A stretch of 64,000 bases of DNA from Neoehrlichia mikurensis (GTDB lineage: Bacteria > Pseudomonadota > Alphaproteobacteria > Rickettsiales > Anaplasmataceae). Location of the stretch: the NCBI RefSeq assembly GCF_019186785.1, contig NZ_CP066557.1, positions 186,001 to 250,000 on the forward strand, in the 5' to 3' direction. Made by a program: the position numbers and the translations under genes. This document shows positions 8,313 to 18,810 of the stretch, one piece after another. The notes beneath the pieces are model-generated. The model ran no database searches. It was not told where the DNA came from and worked only from the letters and a program-made list of their open reading frames with translations. Within the stretch, counting starts at the first letter, position 1. Every line of letters starts with the position of its first letter.

Positions 8313-11084
8313 TTAACTTAATGCTTTAGAAATAATATCCTGCTGCTGTTTTAAGTGAACATTCATATACCCAGAAGCTGGAGATGCTGCTAAAGGACGT
8401 GCTATACATTCTGGACGATTATAATAAGACCTCATGTCTACTAAAATCTTTTCAATATACGAATTAATAAAATGCCATCCTCCCATATTGACAGGCTCTT
8501 CCTGACACCAGATCACCTTTGCATTAGGATATTTCTTTAATTCTTCAGTAAGTTTGGCTTCTGGAAAAGGATAATATTGCTCTAACCTAATTAAAGCAAT
8601 ATCATTAATATTATTCACATTTCTAGCATCGTAAAGATCATAGTATATTTTTCCACTACAAATTATAACTTTTCGAACATTATCTACTTTGCCAACTTCA
8701 CCAATCACTGCACAAAACTTACCCTCAAAATCAGATAATTTAGAAACAGCCATTTTATGTCGTAATAAGGACTTTGGAGTAAATACAATAAGCGGCTTAC
8801 GAAAAGCTCTATGTAATTGTCTACGTAATACATGAAAATAGTTTGCAGGAGATGTACAATTTACAACTTGTATATTATCTTCTGCACATAACTGTAAATA
8901 CCTCTCTATTCTTGCTGAACTATGTTCTGGACCTTGTCCCTCATAACCATGCGGCAATAATAATACCAATCCACTTGATCTTAACCACTTAGTTTCAGCA
9001 GAAGAAATAAATTGATCAATAATTACCTGAGCCCCATTAGCAAAATCTCCAAATTGTCCTTCCCATAATACTAAAGTATACGGAGCATCTAAGCTATAAC
9101 CATAATCAAATCCCATTACTGCAAATTCTGAAAGAGGACTATTAATAACTTCAAAACTTCCTTGCTTTATCCTTAAATGATTTAAAGGAATATATTGCTC
9201 TCCCGTCACTTGATCAACTAATACCGCATGCCTATGCGAAAAAGTACCACGTTGACAATCTTCTCCTGATAATCTAATGGTAAAATTTTCTACTAATAAT
9301 GAAGCATAAGCTAATATTTCTCCTGTACCCCAATCAATGTCATCACCTGATTTTACTGCTTGAAAACGCGCTGATAATAATCTTAATACCTTTGAATTAA
9401 CTTGAAACCCATCAGGAATATTACTTAATGCTTGAGCAAACAATAACAATTCATCCTTGCTCACTCCTGTATTTGGAGAAAAAATATCATCATCATAATT
9501 TCCAGGAATAGGACGATATAAATTCTTCCAATAACCCTTAAACCAATCAGCTTCTTGAGGTACATAATTTACAATATTATCAAAATCCTTATCAAGTTTG
9601 CTACGAAAATTTTTCTGTAATAAAATTACATCCTCTGAAGTAACAACACAATCATCTATTAATTTTTCAGCATAAATTTTCGCTACAGTTTTATGTTTTA
9701 CAATATGACTATACATCAATGGCTGAGTAAACATAGGTTCATCACCTTCATTATGTCCATACCGTCTATAACAAACTATATCTATAACTACATCCTTTTT
9801 AAACTTATTTCTATACTCAACAGCCAAGCTTGTAATCAAAGTAACTAATTCTGGATCATCACCATTAACATGAAAAATAGGTACATTAATAACTTTTGCC
9901 ATATCTGAACAGTAACGGGAAGATCTTGCATCTTCTGGATTCGTAGTAAAACCTACTTGATTGTTTACTATTATGTGTATAGTACCTTGTATTTCATAAC
10001 CAGGTAAACGACTTAAGGTACAACTCTCAGCAACCACACCTTGTCCAATAAAAGATGCATCTCCATGCATTAAAATAGCCATAATAGATGACTTATTATC
10101 ATCTCGATTTTTATCCTGTTTTGCTCTAACTCTTCCCATAACAACAGGATTAACTGACTCCAAATGCGAAGGATTAGAAGATAGGGATAAGTGAATAGAT
10201 CTATTATTATCTAATTTACGATTGCAAGAATATCCCATATGGTATTTTACATCACCAGATACTTCTAAATCACTTGGATAAGAAAAACCTCCACTAAATT
10301 CATACATAACAGCAATATGCGGCTTTTGCATCACCTTTGTTAATACAGTCAACCTTCCTCGATGAGGCATACCTAATACAATTTCAGAAATATCAAATTC
10401 AGGAGCCAAACTAATAATATTTTCAAGAGCAGTAATTAAAGTATCCCCTCCTTCTATAGAAAATCTTTTATATCCTGGATGCTTTACATGAAGAAACTGC
10501 TCAAAAATTTCGACTTCAAATAAATCCTGCAATATCTTTTTTTTTTCTTCAACTGCTATTAACCTTTTGTGTAAACTTTCGATCCTCTCCTGAAGCCAAT
10601 ACCGCTCTTCATGATTCTCAATATGCATGAATTCAAAACCAATTTTATTACAATAAATACTTCTAAGTTCATTAATTATATCATTCAGTGAAGGATTTTC
10701 TAATCCAAGAACGCCATTAAAAGTATCATTCATATGAATATCACTTAAGTCAATATGTTCACTATAATTAAGATCCTGCTTCACACTTATTCCTAAAGGA
10801 TCAAGATTGACTGCAATATGCCCATAATGCCTAAAAAAATTTAATAATTCTAAAATTTTATAATAACTACCTACTGTTTTATTCTTTTTTATAATGTCAT
10901 CAGTATTTACAATTTTGGAAGTAGATTTTTTATCATAATCCTGTTGTAACGCTAACTCAATAGAATCTTGCCAATTTTTAGATAAAGATTTATCACCTTG
11001 CTGGTAACGCTGGTATATCTCTTCTACAAAACCTAAATTATCACTAAATAAATAACTTAAATCATCTTTTTCATTATTTAACAT
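8313..11084 (-). CDS. sucA: 2-oxoglutarate dehydrogenase E1 component
   Basis: SucA is the thiamine-diphosphate decarboxylase of the 2-oxoglutarate dehydrogenase complex in the TCA cycle. At 923 residues it has the usual length. Visible motifs are the N-terminal YLFSDNLGFVEEIYQRYQQG E2-binding segment, HRGRLTVL, HMGYS, the thiamine-diphosphate site HVNGDDPELV, YRRYGHNEGDEP, the transketolase-like SHRHAVLVDQ and EGQFGDFANGAQV, and a C-terminal WCQEEPVNMGGW. It is not next to sucB here. It is transcribed against the GTA-like genes on both sides and so splits the capsid gene from the tail genes. Confidence 0.97.
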   Translation of the reverse strand: MLNNEKDDLSYLFSDNLGFVEEIYQRYQQGDKSLSKNWQDSIELALQQDYDKKSTSKIVNTDDIIKKNKTVGSYYKILELLNFFRHYGHIAVNLDPLGISVKQDLNYSEHIDLSDIHMNDTFNGVLGLENPSLNDIINELRSIYCNKIGFEFMHIENHEERYWLQERIESLHKRLIAVEEKKKILQDLFEVEIFEQFLHVKHPGYKRFSIEGGDTLITALENIISLAPEFDISEIVLGMPHRGRLTVLTKVMQKPHIAVMYEFSGGFSYPSDLEVSGDVKYHMGYSCNRKLDNNRSIHLSLSSNPSHLESVNPVVMGRVRAKQDKNRDDNKSSIMAILMHGDASFIGQGVVAESCTLSRLPGYEIQGTIHIIVNNQVGFTTNPEDARSSRYCSDMAKVINVPIFHVNGDDPELVTLITSLAVEYRNKFKKDVVIDIVCYRRYGHNEGDEPMFTQPLMYSHIVKHKTVAKIYAEKLIDDCVVTSEDVILLQKNFRSKLDKDFDNIVNYVPQEADWFKGYWKNLYRPIPGNYDDDIFSPNTGVSKDELLLFAQALSNIPDGFQVNSKVLRLLSARFQAVKSGDDIDWGTGEILAYASLLVENFTIRLSGEDCQRGTFSHRHAVLVDQVTGEQYIPLNHLRIKQGSFEVINSPLSEFAVMGFDYGYSLDAPYTLVLWEGQFGDFANGAQVIIDQFISSAETKWLRSSGLVLLLPHGYEGQGPEHSSARIERYLQLCAEDNIQVVNCTSPANYFHVLRRQLHRAFRKPLIVFTPKSLLRHKMAVSKLSDFEGKFCAVIGEVGKVDNVRKVIICSGKIYYDLYDARNVNNINDIALIRLEQYYPFPEAKLTEELKKYPNAKVIWCQEEPVNMGGWHFINSYIEKILVDMRSYYNRPECIARPLAASPASGYMNVHLKQQQDIISKALS

Positions 11085-11645
11085 GCACTAACCTATTTAG
11101 CCTAAATAACGGCACCATAAGCATTAATATTATATATAATATGTAAAAAAAGCAATTTTTTTAACTTACAAAAATAACAAATAGTAAAAATTTATATTTA
11201 TAATATGTTCAATAACATTATACTATTTTAGCTATCAAGCTATATATTAACACTTGTATCCTATAATTTTAATATATTTTAATAATAAACTTCATATGTT
11301 AAAATAAATACTTATATCACCTACAACAACATCAAATAATACTAGCATTTACTATTAAAACATACCTATAAATAATATCAAGAATCTTAAATTGTAATTT
11401 TGCATTAAACAGACTAATAAATATATATAGCAAAAACTTTCTCATATATGTTTAAAATTATAATACGTTATTATAGAATAAGAATTATAAAATATAATGC
11501 TTCCTAATTGAATTTTATATGTTTAATATAATATAAATACAGGATTAATGAATTTAACACTAGAAAACTTATAATAAGCTTTATCAATCAGTATTATATT
11601 ACCTATACAATAATATAACTCATACATTTATTGACATCTGTTTAT
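11085..11645. other. divergent intergenic region sucA/g13
   Basis: About 560 AT-rich bases that must contain divergent promoters. I see no convincing consensus pair, RNA gene or remnant. Confidence 0.4.
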
Positions 11646-12467
11646 ATGGAAATTACAAACAAAAATCTAACAAAACATCTCTCACAAAATATCATTACTA
11701 TTGCATATTGCTGGAAAATTATATTAAAAAATAATTCAATAATCGGATTTACAAATCACGATAAAGATTTAATTATTAACAATATTACTTATCACGCAAA
11801 ATCTGGAACACAAATACATCCAATAAACTTCAATATCATATCTGAAGGACAAACTAAAATAGAAAGTGTAATTAATAGCGATCTTATTGATGTATCAGAT
11901 ATAATACACGGAAAATATGATTCATCACATGTAGAAATCTTCATTATAAATTACGAAAATATATCCCAAGGAATTTTAACACTATTTACTGGAATTATAC
12001 ATAAAATTACATTAAATAATGACAAGTTTATTGCAGAATTAAAAGGACTATCTAATATTCTATCACATAATATTACAAACGTATTTTCTCCTCAATGCAG
12101 GGCACAATTTTGTGATAATCAGTGTAAAAGTAAAAAAGAAAAATTTACTGTCATTAGCGTAATAACAAATATAATTCATAATAATATGTTTGAAGATATC
12201 AATCTTTTATGTATCGATAATTATTATAAATACGGAACCGTAACATTCTTAACAGGAAAAAATCTTAACATATCATTATCAGTAATAAGTAACAAAGATA
12301 AATACATTCAATTGGCAAAATCACCACCATATCCTATGTATATAAATGACAAATATTCTATCATTGCCGGATGTGATAAAAACTATACAACATGTCATAA
12401 TAAATTTAATAATACTAAAAATTTTAGAGGTGAACCACATATACCAGATACTAATACAGTATACTAA
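11646..12467 (+). CDS. GTA hub protein g13-like (DUF2163)
   Basis: A homologue of the baseplate hub protein (g13) of the Rhodobacter GTA. The N-terminus YCWKIILKNNSIIGFTNHDKDL matches the family's CW-x-GFT-HD-DL signature. The middle CRAQFCDNQCKSK and the C-terminal GCDKNYTTCHNKF...FRGEPHIPDTN carry the conserved cysteines. In the GTA particle structure the hub is reported to bind an iron-sulfur cluster. The frame is open from a TTG at 11631, but the ATG at 11646 gives the family-like N-terminus MEITNKNLTKHLS, 273 residues. The next gene, the g14-like peptidase, begins 66 bases downstream as in the GTA order g13-g14-g15. Confidence 0.88.
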   Translation: MEITNKNLTKHLSQNIITIAYCWKIILKNNSIIGFTNHDKDLIINNITYHAKSGTQIHPINFNIISEGQTKIESVINSDLIDVSDIIHGKYDSSHVEIFIINYENISQGILTLFTGIIHKITLNNDKFIAELKGLSNILSHNITNVFSPQCRAQFCDNQCKSKKEKFTVISVITNIIHNNMFEDINLLCIDNYYKYGTVTFLTGKNLNISLSVISNKDKYIQLAKSPPYPMYINDKYSIIAGCDKNYTTCHNKFNNTKNFRGEPHIPDTNTVY

Positions 12468-12533
12468 CATAAAAATATATTACTTGAACACAACTCTATT
12501 TTTATTTAAGATGGGTTTCATAATAAAAAAACA

Positions 12534-13031
12534 ATGTACACTATTACTCGTAAACGAATCATAGATACCGCACGAAAATGGATTGGTACACAATTTCATT
12601 ATCAAGGAAGATTAAAAAAAAATGCTAAATGTCATGGTGGATGTGACTGTATAGGATTAATAATAGGAATTGCAAGGGACCTAAATATACAATCCAAAAA
12701 TCACCTACCTTTACACTATTCTGATCAAGTAAATTATAATATAATTGATAAAGATGCAATCTATCACAAAATACAACATTTACTAATACAAAAAGAAATA
12801 TCACATGCATTACCAGGTGACATTTTATTAATAAGAATACATCGTGTTACTCACCATTTTGCAATCTTAAGCTATAACTATAACATAATCCACACATCTG
12901 CAACAATTAAGCAGGTAACAGAACATAAACTATTTCCCAAATGGTATAACATGATTACATATACATTTTCATTTCCATTCATTCATGAAAATAAAACTTA
13001 TTATCCAAAACTTCTCAACATTAGGCATTAA
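12534..13031 (+). CDS. GTA g14-like NlpC/P60 peptidase
   Basis: A 165-residue NlpC/P60 cysteine peptidase of the tail-associated type (g14 of the Rhodobacter GTA). Such enzymes cut peptidoglycan stem peptides so that the tail can cross the wall. The catalytic Cys lies in HGGCDCIGLIIG (D-C-x-G-L), and a catalytic His candidate in RVTHHFAILS. The N-terminus RIIDTARKWIGTQFHYQGR matches the usual start of the family. It lies 66 bases after the hub gene and about 630 bases before the large tail gene. Ehrlichia has little or no peptidoglycan, so an intact active site is notable. Confidence 0.88.
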   Translation: MYTITRKRIIDTARKWIGTQFHYQGRLKKNAKCHGGCDCIGLIIGIARDLNIQSKNHLPLHYSDQVNYNIIDKDAIYHKIQHLLIQKEISHALPGDILLIRIHRVTHHFAILSYNYNIIHTSATIKQVTEHKLFPKWYNMITYTFSFPFIHENKTYYPKLLNIRH

Positions 13032-13658
13032 TGTATACAACAATTAATGATCACATCAATAACATATTCACTTATTAATACAAATTCTATACTTAAATCA
13101 TATAAGCCTATTGTTATTAACATATTTATTAACTTATAGTTATAAATATGATATATACTTAGCTAATTTATTTCAAAAATTTTACTAATCAATTATAGTA
13201 TGTAATATAATTTTTTAAATATAATAAATTTACATATAAAAAACTAATATACATTCAATATTATATCTTATTAAACTGCTTACCATATAGTCATACATTG
13301 TAATTTTGCTAATAAGACAGTATTGACATGTATTCTAGATATAACTTTTAACAAATCTATAAAAATTAATGTACACTTAATAAATATATCTTAAAACTGC
13401 TTACCATATAGTCATACATTGTAATTTTGCTAATAAGTATAATATAGTCCTTCCATATTTTACAAAATCGCTTTATTATAAATAACAAATTAATATTTCA
13501 TTTAAAAAATGCATTAAAACACACTACAATAAGTATAAAATTTAAGACACTGCTAAAGCAATCCAAAAAAATACATCATAAAACTAAAACAGCTGTTTAA
13601 TATAAAAAATACCCTATTACAAACAATACAACTATGATAAATCTTTATAAGGAATTCC
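13032..13658. other. spacer between g14-like and g15-like genes
   Basis: About 630 non-coding bases interrupt a gene pair that is tightly packed in GTA clusters. The stretch contains the 121-bp-period direct repeat listed separately. TAAGGA at 13648-13653 is the ribosome binding site of the next gene. Confidence 0.5.
13273..13437. repeat. direct repeat, 121-bp period
   Basis: A 44-base core beginning AAACTGCTTACCATATAGTC occurs at 13273-13316 and again at 13394-13437, identical by eye. Less similar sequence precedes both copies (an AT-rich stretch with TATATCTT), so the duplicated unit was probably longer, about 70-120 bases. Confidence 0.9.
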
Positions 13659-16600
13659 ATGTCAACACTAATATTATCTACTATTGAAGAAGCTTTTAAT
13701 AAGAATATAACAAGTACAATTGGTAATTTTATAAGCGAAGAAATAGGAAATATTATAAGCACAGATATAGATACAAAAGCATTTCAATTTACAAAAGAAT
13801 CCTATACCCAATCTACTACACTAAAAAATTTAAATATTCAAACATCTGTATATGGCAAAATAATACCCATAATATACGGTACAGTCCGTATAGCTGGTAA
13901 TATAATATGGATGCAGCCCATAAAAGAAATTAATCACGACGATATTTATATCACAAATAATCCTACTAATTCTCCTTCTTCTCATCATGTAATAAATCAC
14001 AGCTATTACGCAACTTTAGCAATTGCAATATGTTATGGCCCTGTAAAAAAAATATCAAAAATATGGGCTAACACAAAGTTACTAAATCTTGATGAAATAA
14101 ATTATCGATTTTATAATGGAACCGAAACACAAGAACCTGATCCTTTAATTCTATCTATTGAAAAACATGCACCAGCATATAGAGGAATTTCTTATATAGT
14201 AATAGAAGACTTTTTTCTAAAAAATTATAACAATTCTATTCCTAATTTTACATTTGAAGTTATATCATATCCTGAAAATTTTTTTAATAAGCATCATATT
14301 ACACAAAAAATTGAAAATATACACATCATGCCAGGATATGGAGAATTTATATACGATACAAAAATACAAATGAAAATCCCTGTAGAAAGAATAGGAAAAG
14401 AATATATTCCATATGGTACTGCTTATAGAGTAAATCACAATAGTAACTATAATAAATCAGATGCTATTGTATCTTTAGATCAGCTCAAAGAAGATCTACC
14501 AAATATAAAATGGATATCTATAGTAGTTAATTGGTATACAGATAGTGTCAACATTAAGTCTTGTAACATATATCCCACTGTAGAATTCAAAAATAATGCT
14601 AAAATAATTCCTGATGATTGGAAAGTAGCCAATATTACTAGAAATAACGCAACAGTTATTTCTAGAAATAACTTAATATATGGAGGAACTATAAATGATG
14701 TCTCGTTAATAAGGTATATACATGAACTTAAAGCACGTGGATACAAGGTTCTATTATACCCTAAGTTACTGATAGATATAAAAGACAAACTTAACAGCAA
14801 TCTAGTAGGCGAAGCTAAATATGTTAGCAATTTTTTTAAAAATCATTATAATCCCTTCATTACACATTACTGCACACTAGCTAAAGATTTAATAGATGCT
14901 TTTATAATCGGATCAGGATTTAGTAATATAACTAGTATTGTAGATGAAAATAAAAACTATCCAGCAGTTGATGAGCTAATAGCATTAGCAAAATATGTTA
15001 AAAACTTTTTAGGAAACTCAACAATAATCACCTATGCAGCAAATTATGACGAATATCATTCACATAATAACTTCTATAATATGGACAAATTATGGGCATC
15101 TCAATACATAGATGTCATAGGAATAAATGCATATTTCCCTTTAACTGATACCCCACAACCAGAACAAGGATTTACCATAAATGACATAATTCATGCTTGG
15201 AACAGCGGCGAAGGATATGAATATTTTTATTTAAATAAAGAAAAAAAATTCTATATAAATAGCGAATTTAGTTGGAAAAACATTCATTATTGGTGGAGTC
15301 ATAGTCATACTAATCCTGACGGCAATAAAACTTTATGGAATCCTAAAATGAAAAAAATATGGTTTACTGAATATGGATTTCCCAGTATTGATAATTGTAC
15401 CAGCCAACCAAATATTGCAATTGATAACAATCCTATTTTTTTAAATCAACATGTTAATTTTGCTGCTCAAAAAAATGCTATAGAAGGCACCATAGAAGCT
15501 TGGAAATCATCTGAAATGGTAGATAAAATGTTTCTTTGGGGATGGGACGTAAGACCCTATCCTATTTTTCCAAATATGCAAAATAATTGGCATGATGCTA
15601 AAAATTGGCAAACAGGATATTGGATAGCAGGAAAGATTACATTAATAACACTTGCTGATATTATAAAAGATATATTACAAAAAATTAATTTACATAATCA
15701 TTCATTTACTATTGCAAATTTACAAAATACTGTGGAAGGGTATACCATTTCCTCGCATCAACCAGTAAAATTCATTTTTAAAGATTTACAAGATATTTAT
15801 CGCTTTAATATTACAGAAAAAAACAATAAGCTCATCTTCGCACAAGATGATTATCATAACATAACGAAAATCTCTCTAGAAAACATGATACTTAATAAAA
15901 ATCACTCTCATAATGTTCTTAGCATAATAAAAGATACTGAATTCATTAACAAAGTAAATTTATTTTATATTAGCAAACAATCAAATTATCAAATAAAATT
16001 AAAATACTCTAAATCACAACACCATTTTACAAATTCTATAAAAACTTTACACACTACATTAGTATTAGACGATACTCAAGCTCAAAGCATTACTGATAAC
16101 ATTCTAAATAGTATAGCTAGTAAAGAGTGTAAATTTAAATTTATATTACCTATAAAATACATCTTTCTAAGTATATCAGATATAATAGAAATTATAGTAA
16201 ATGACACGTTATATTTACTCACAATCATAAATATTGAACTTGACAACCTATCTATACTTATTGAGGGATGTGTTATACAACAATTCATCAATAACAACGC
16301 TTATCCTTCTACAAGAATCCATGAGTCAACATTTGACATTATTAATCATATTGGTAATATCGATTTAAAAGTTCTAGATTTACCATGTATTAACAATGCT
16401 ATAGAAAGCTCTTTATATTTTGCAGCAAATAGAACAGAATCTTATTGGAAAGGTGGTATTATCTATGCTGATAATCATGAAGATGCTTATAGTCCCGTAT
16501 TATACATAACCCATGAATCAATAACAGGTATTGCACTTAATAAATTAGAAATAGGACCAGAAACAATACCAGACGAAAATAGCAATATGATTATATTGCT

Positions 16601-17270
16601 AAAAACAGGTAATTTATATAGTATAAGCAATCTATCATTACTAAATGGCAACAATATTGCACTAATTGGACAAGAAATTATACAATTCAAGAACGCACAA
16701 TTAATAGGAGATAATAAATATAAACTCACTTATCTATTAAGGGGAAGATATGGAACAGAAAAATACATATATCAACATCAAAGCGGTGATTCTTTTTTTC
16801 TTCTTAGCAGTCTTACACACCTAAAAATAAATACATCATTAATAAATAAATTATTATCGTACAAGGCTGTATCATATGGACAAATAATTAATGATGCAAA
16901 AACAGTACAATATTTATACAATGCAAAAAGCTTAAAACCTCTATCAGTAGCCCATGTAAATACAGTCCTTGATGTAAACAAAAACTTACATATCAGTTGG
17001 ATAAGGAGAGCACGTGTTAATATACAGTGGCTAGATAATATAGATGTACCACTTGATGAACAATACGAACAATATGATATAGAAATTATTAACAATATAG
17101 GAAAAATTATACGCATACTTACAATAGCAAATAAAACAACTTTTACATATACTAAATCACAAAAAATAGAAGATTTTGGACATTCTGAGTCTCAAATACA
17201 AATTAGTATTTATCAATTATCAGCAATAGTAGGAAAAGGGGAAGGATACATTATAAAACTATATTATTAA
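13659..17270 (+). CDS. GTA g15-like tail megatron protein
   Basis: A 1203-residue homologue of the large host-contact tail protein g15 of the Rhodobacter GTA. The N-terminal SVYGKIIPIIYGTVRIAGN matches the phage tail hub start. Around residues 370-680 lies the GTA TIM-barrel-like domain, with ITYAANYDEYH, YIDVIGINAYFPLTD, KKIWFTEYGFPSIDNCT and FLWGWDVRPYP. The C-terminal half contains the putative phage-tail domain, including YLLRGRYGTE, and fibronectin-like sequence. The frame is intact over 3.6 kb, which argues against simple decay. SD sequence TAAGGA lies 5 bases before ATG. No head or tail-tube genes follow; the next 1.5 kb is non-coding. Confidence 0.9.
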   Translation: MSTLILSTIEEAFNKNITSTIGNFISEEIGNIISTDIDTKAFQFTKESYTQSTTLKNLNIQTSVYGKIIPIIYGTVRIAGNIIWMQPIKEINHDDIYITNNPTNSPSSHHVINHSYYATLAIAICYGPVKKISKIWANTKLLNLDEINYRFYNGTETQEPDPLILSIEKHAPAYRGISYIVIEDFFLKNYNNSIPNFTFEVISYPENFFNKHHITQKIENIHIMPGYGEFIYDTKIQMKIPVERIGKEYIPYGTAYRVNHNSNYNKSDAIVSLDQLKEDLPNIKWISIVVNWYTDSVNIKSCNIYPTVEFKNNAKIIPDDWKVANITRNNATVISRNNLIYGGTINDVSLIRYIHELKARGYKVLLYPKLLIDIKDKLNSNLVGEAKYVSNFFKNHYNPFITHYCTLAKDLIDAFIIGSGFSNITSIVDENKNYPAVDELIALAKYVKNFLGNSTIITYAANYDEYHSHNNFYNMDKLWASQYIDVIGINAYFPLTDTPQPEQGFTINDIIHAWNSGEGYEYFYLNKEKKFYINSEFSWKNIHYWWSHSHTNPDGNKTLWNPKMKKIWFTEYGFPSIDNCTSQPNIAIDNNPIFLNQHVNFAAQKNAIEGTIEAWKSSEMVDKMFLWGWDVRPYPIFPNMQNNWHDAKNWQTGYWIAGKITLITLADIIKDILQKINLHNHSFTIANLQNTVEGYTISSHQPVKFIFKDLQDIYRFNITEKNNKLIFAQDDYHNITKISLENMILNKNHSHNVLSIIKDTEFINKVNLFYISKQSNYQIKLKYSKSQHHFTNSIKTLHTTLVLDDTQAQSITDNILNSIASKECKFKFILPIKYIFLSISDIIEIIVNDTLYLLTIINIELDNLSILIEGCVIQQFINNNAYPSTRIHESTFDIINHIGNIDLKVLDLPCINNAIESSLYFAANRTESYWKGGIIYADNHEDAYSPVLYITHESITGIALNKLEIGPETIPDENSNMIILLKTGNLYSISNLSLLNGNNIALIGQEIIQFKNAQLIGDNKYKLTYLLRGRYGTEKYIYQHQSGDSFFLLSSLTHLKINTSLINKLLSYKAVSYGQIINDAKTVQYLYNAKSLKPLSVAHVNTVLDVNKNLHISWIRRARVNIQWLDNIDVPLDEQYEQYDIEIINNIGKIIRILTIANKTTFTYTKSQKIEDFGHSESQIQISIYQLSAIVGKGEGYIIKLYY

Positions 17271-18810
17271 TCACAAAAAGTACACTATTTTATCATAAAC
17301 AAATAAATAATTATCCATACTTTCATATAGCTAAATTAATAAATAGCTTATTCTTATAAGCTTTATCAGCATCTAACATGAAGTAATACTTAAGTTGATA
17401 ATATTTGTTAATTAATACAAAAAAATAAAAAAGAATATTTCTTTTGCTAATTTTATAGCAGAATATAACGTGAACATATATTTATACTTAATGCTTACTA
17501 TAGTTATACATCAAGATATACAATAAATGTAAGTTGCTTATATATTTATAAATACAAAAATAATATATGTACTTAAATATTATATTGTATATATAAATGT
17601 TACAAAAAATACCCCCTAGCAAAGTTCATGATATTATATCAGATTTTTTTATTCACAGATTGTTTTACAAATCATTTATCATATAGTTCATACACGTTCA
17701 CTTTTCTAAAAATTAATATAATTAATACATATATTGCTAATATGTGTAATTATAAAAATAAATAAAAAACATTTTATCAATTTAATAATCAGAAAATTTA
17801 CTTTATTCTAATAGTAAAATTATACTATTATTTTTTGCAAATAATATACGCTAACCAGCATTTATTTGCATAACCTCGAACAAAGCAATAAATGTTTGTA
17901 TATAGCATAAAAAAAACAGCTCTAATGTTGTGCATAAACAAATAATAAAATCACCTCTACTTTTGGCACTACTAATACATAAGACACTCATAGCATTATG
18001 GTGTACACAAGTTCTTATTATAAAGAAATTATCAACCAGTAAATTAAAAAATATATACAATAAAGTATAGTATACTAAATGCAAATTGTTATTTGATATG
18101 AAAAATATGTTATCTACAAATATTGTATGTTACAAACATTTTTAGTAAGATATATCTATATTAATTATAACATGCTTTCTTATTATAATATGTAGCAATA
18201 ATAATTGAAAATTTACTAATAAAATACAATTAGTTTTTGTATCTAATAAAATTATTAATCAAAGAAATCTTTGTTAAATTAAAAATCCATTTCATAAGCA
18301 AATTAAATACTACCTAAGGGAGAATGTATTTAAGCCACCTATAAAAAGTATTCAAACTTTAATTTAAAAAATAATCAAATTAAAACATATTTTTATAAGT
18401 AAAGTAATGTATTTTTACTATCTATAAAAATTATCCTTTTTAAATTTTAAAAATAAACTTCTTATGTTCATTAAAGTCAAAAATAAGTTTAAAATAATGT
18501 ATTAAATATACTTTATGACTATTTTTGTATAATTTTTGTAAAATTAATAACTTTTACATTATTAAATTACAATGTGTTTTGTACTACTAAGAATACATAA
18601 ACTTTACAACAAAATAGCACATAAAAAATGAAAAAATTCATAACTGCATTAATTATCTTTCTTCAAGTATTCGCATAGTAATTTATATTATTACTCTGAC
18701 AACGATCATAATACACTTGACAAATTTATTAAATCTTTACTTCATATACATATCTCTTAATAATTGTGCTAAAAATTTAATAGCATAAACTATTACAGTA
18801 TTAAATAACT
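17271..18810. other. long intergenic region, 1.5 kb
   Basis: The largest gap in the window. A 77-codon minus-strand frame at 17851-18084 is present but has no recognisable protein character. I see no tRNA, repeat or identifiable gene remnant, although a strongly decayed gene could be present. Confidence 0.5.

Noticed and set aside
12346..12564. 72-codon + strand ORF overlapping the g13-like gene and the start of the g14-like gene
   Set aside because: Its first half is a shifted frame of the g13-like gene and it overlaps the g14 start; the composition is Ile/Leu/Asn low-complexity.
17851..18084. 77-codon minus-strand ORF in the largest spacer
   Set aside because: It has hydrophobic, AT-driven composition, no recognisable motif, no good ribosome binding site, and could arise by chance in 1.5 kb of AT-rich DNA.
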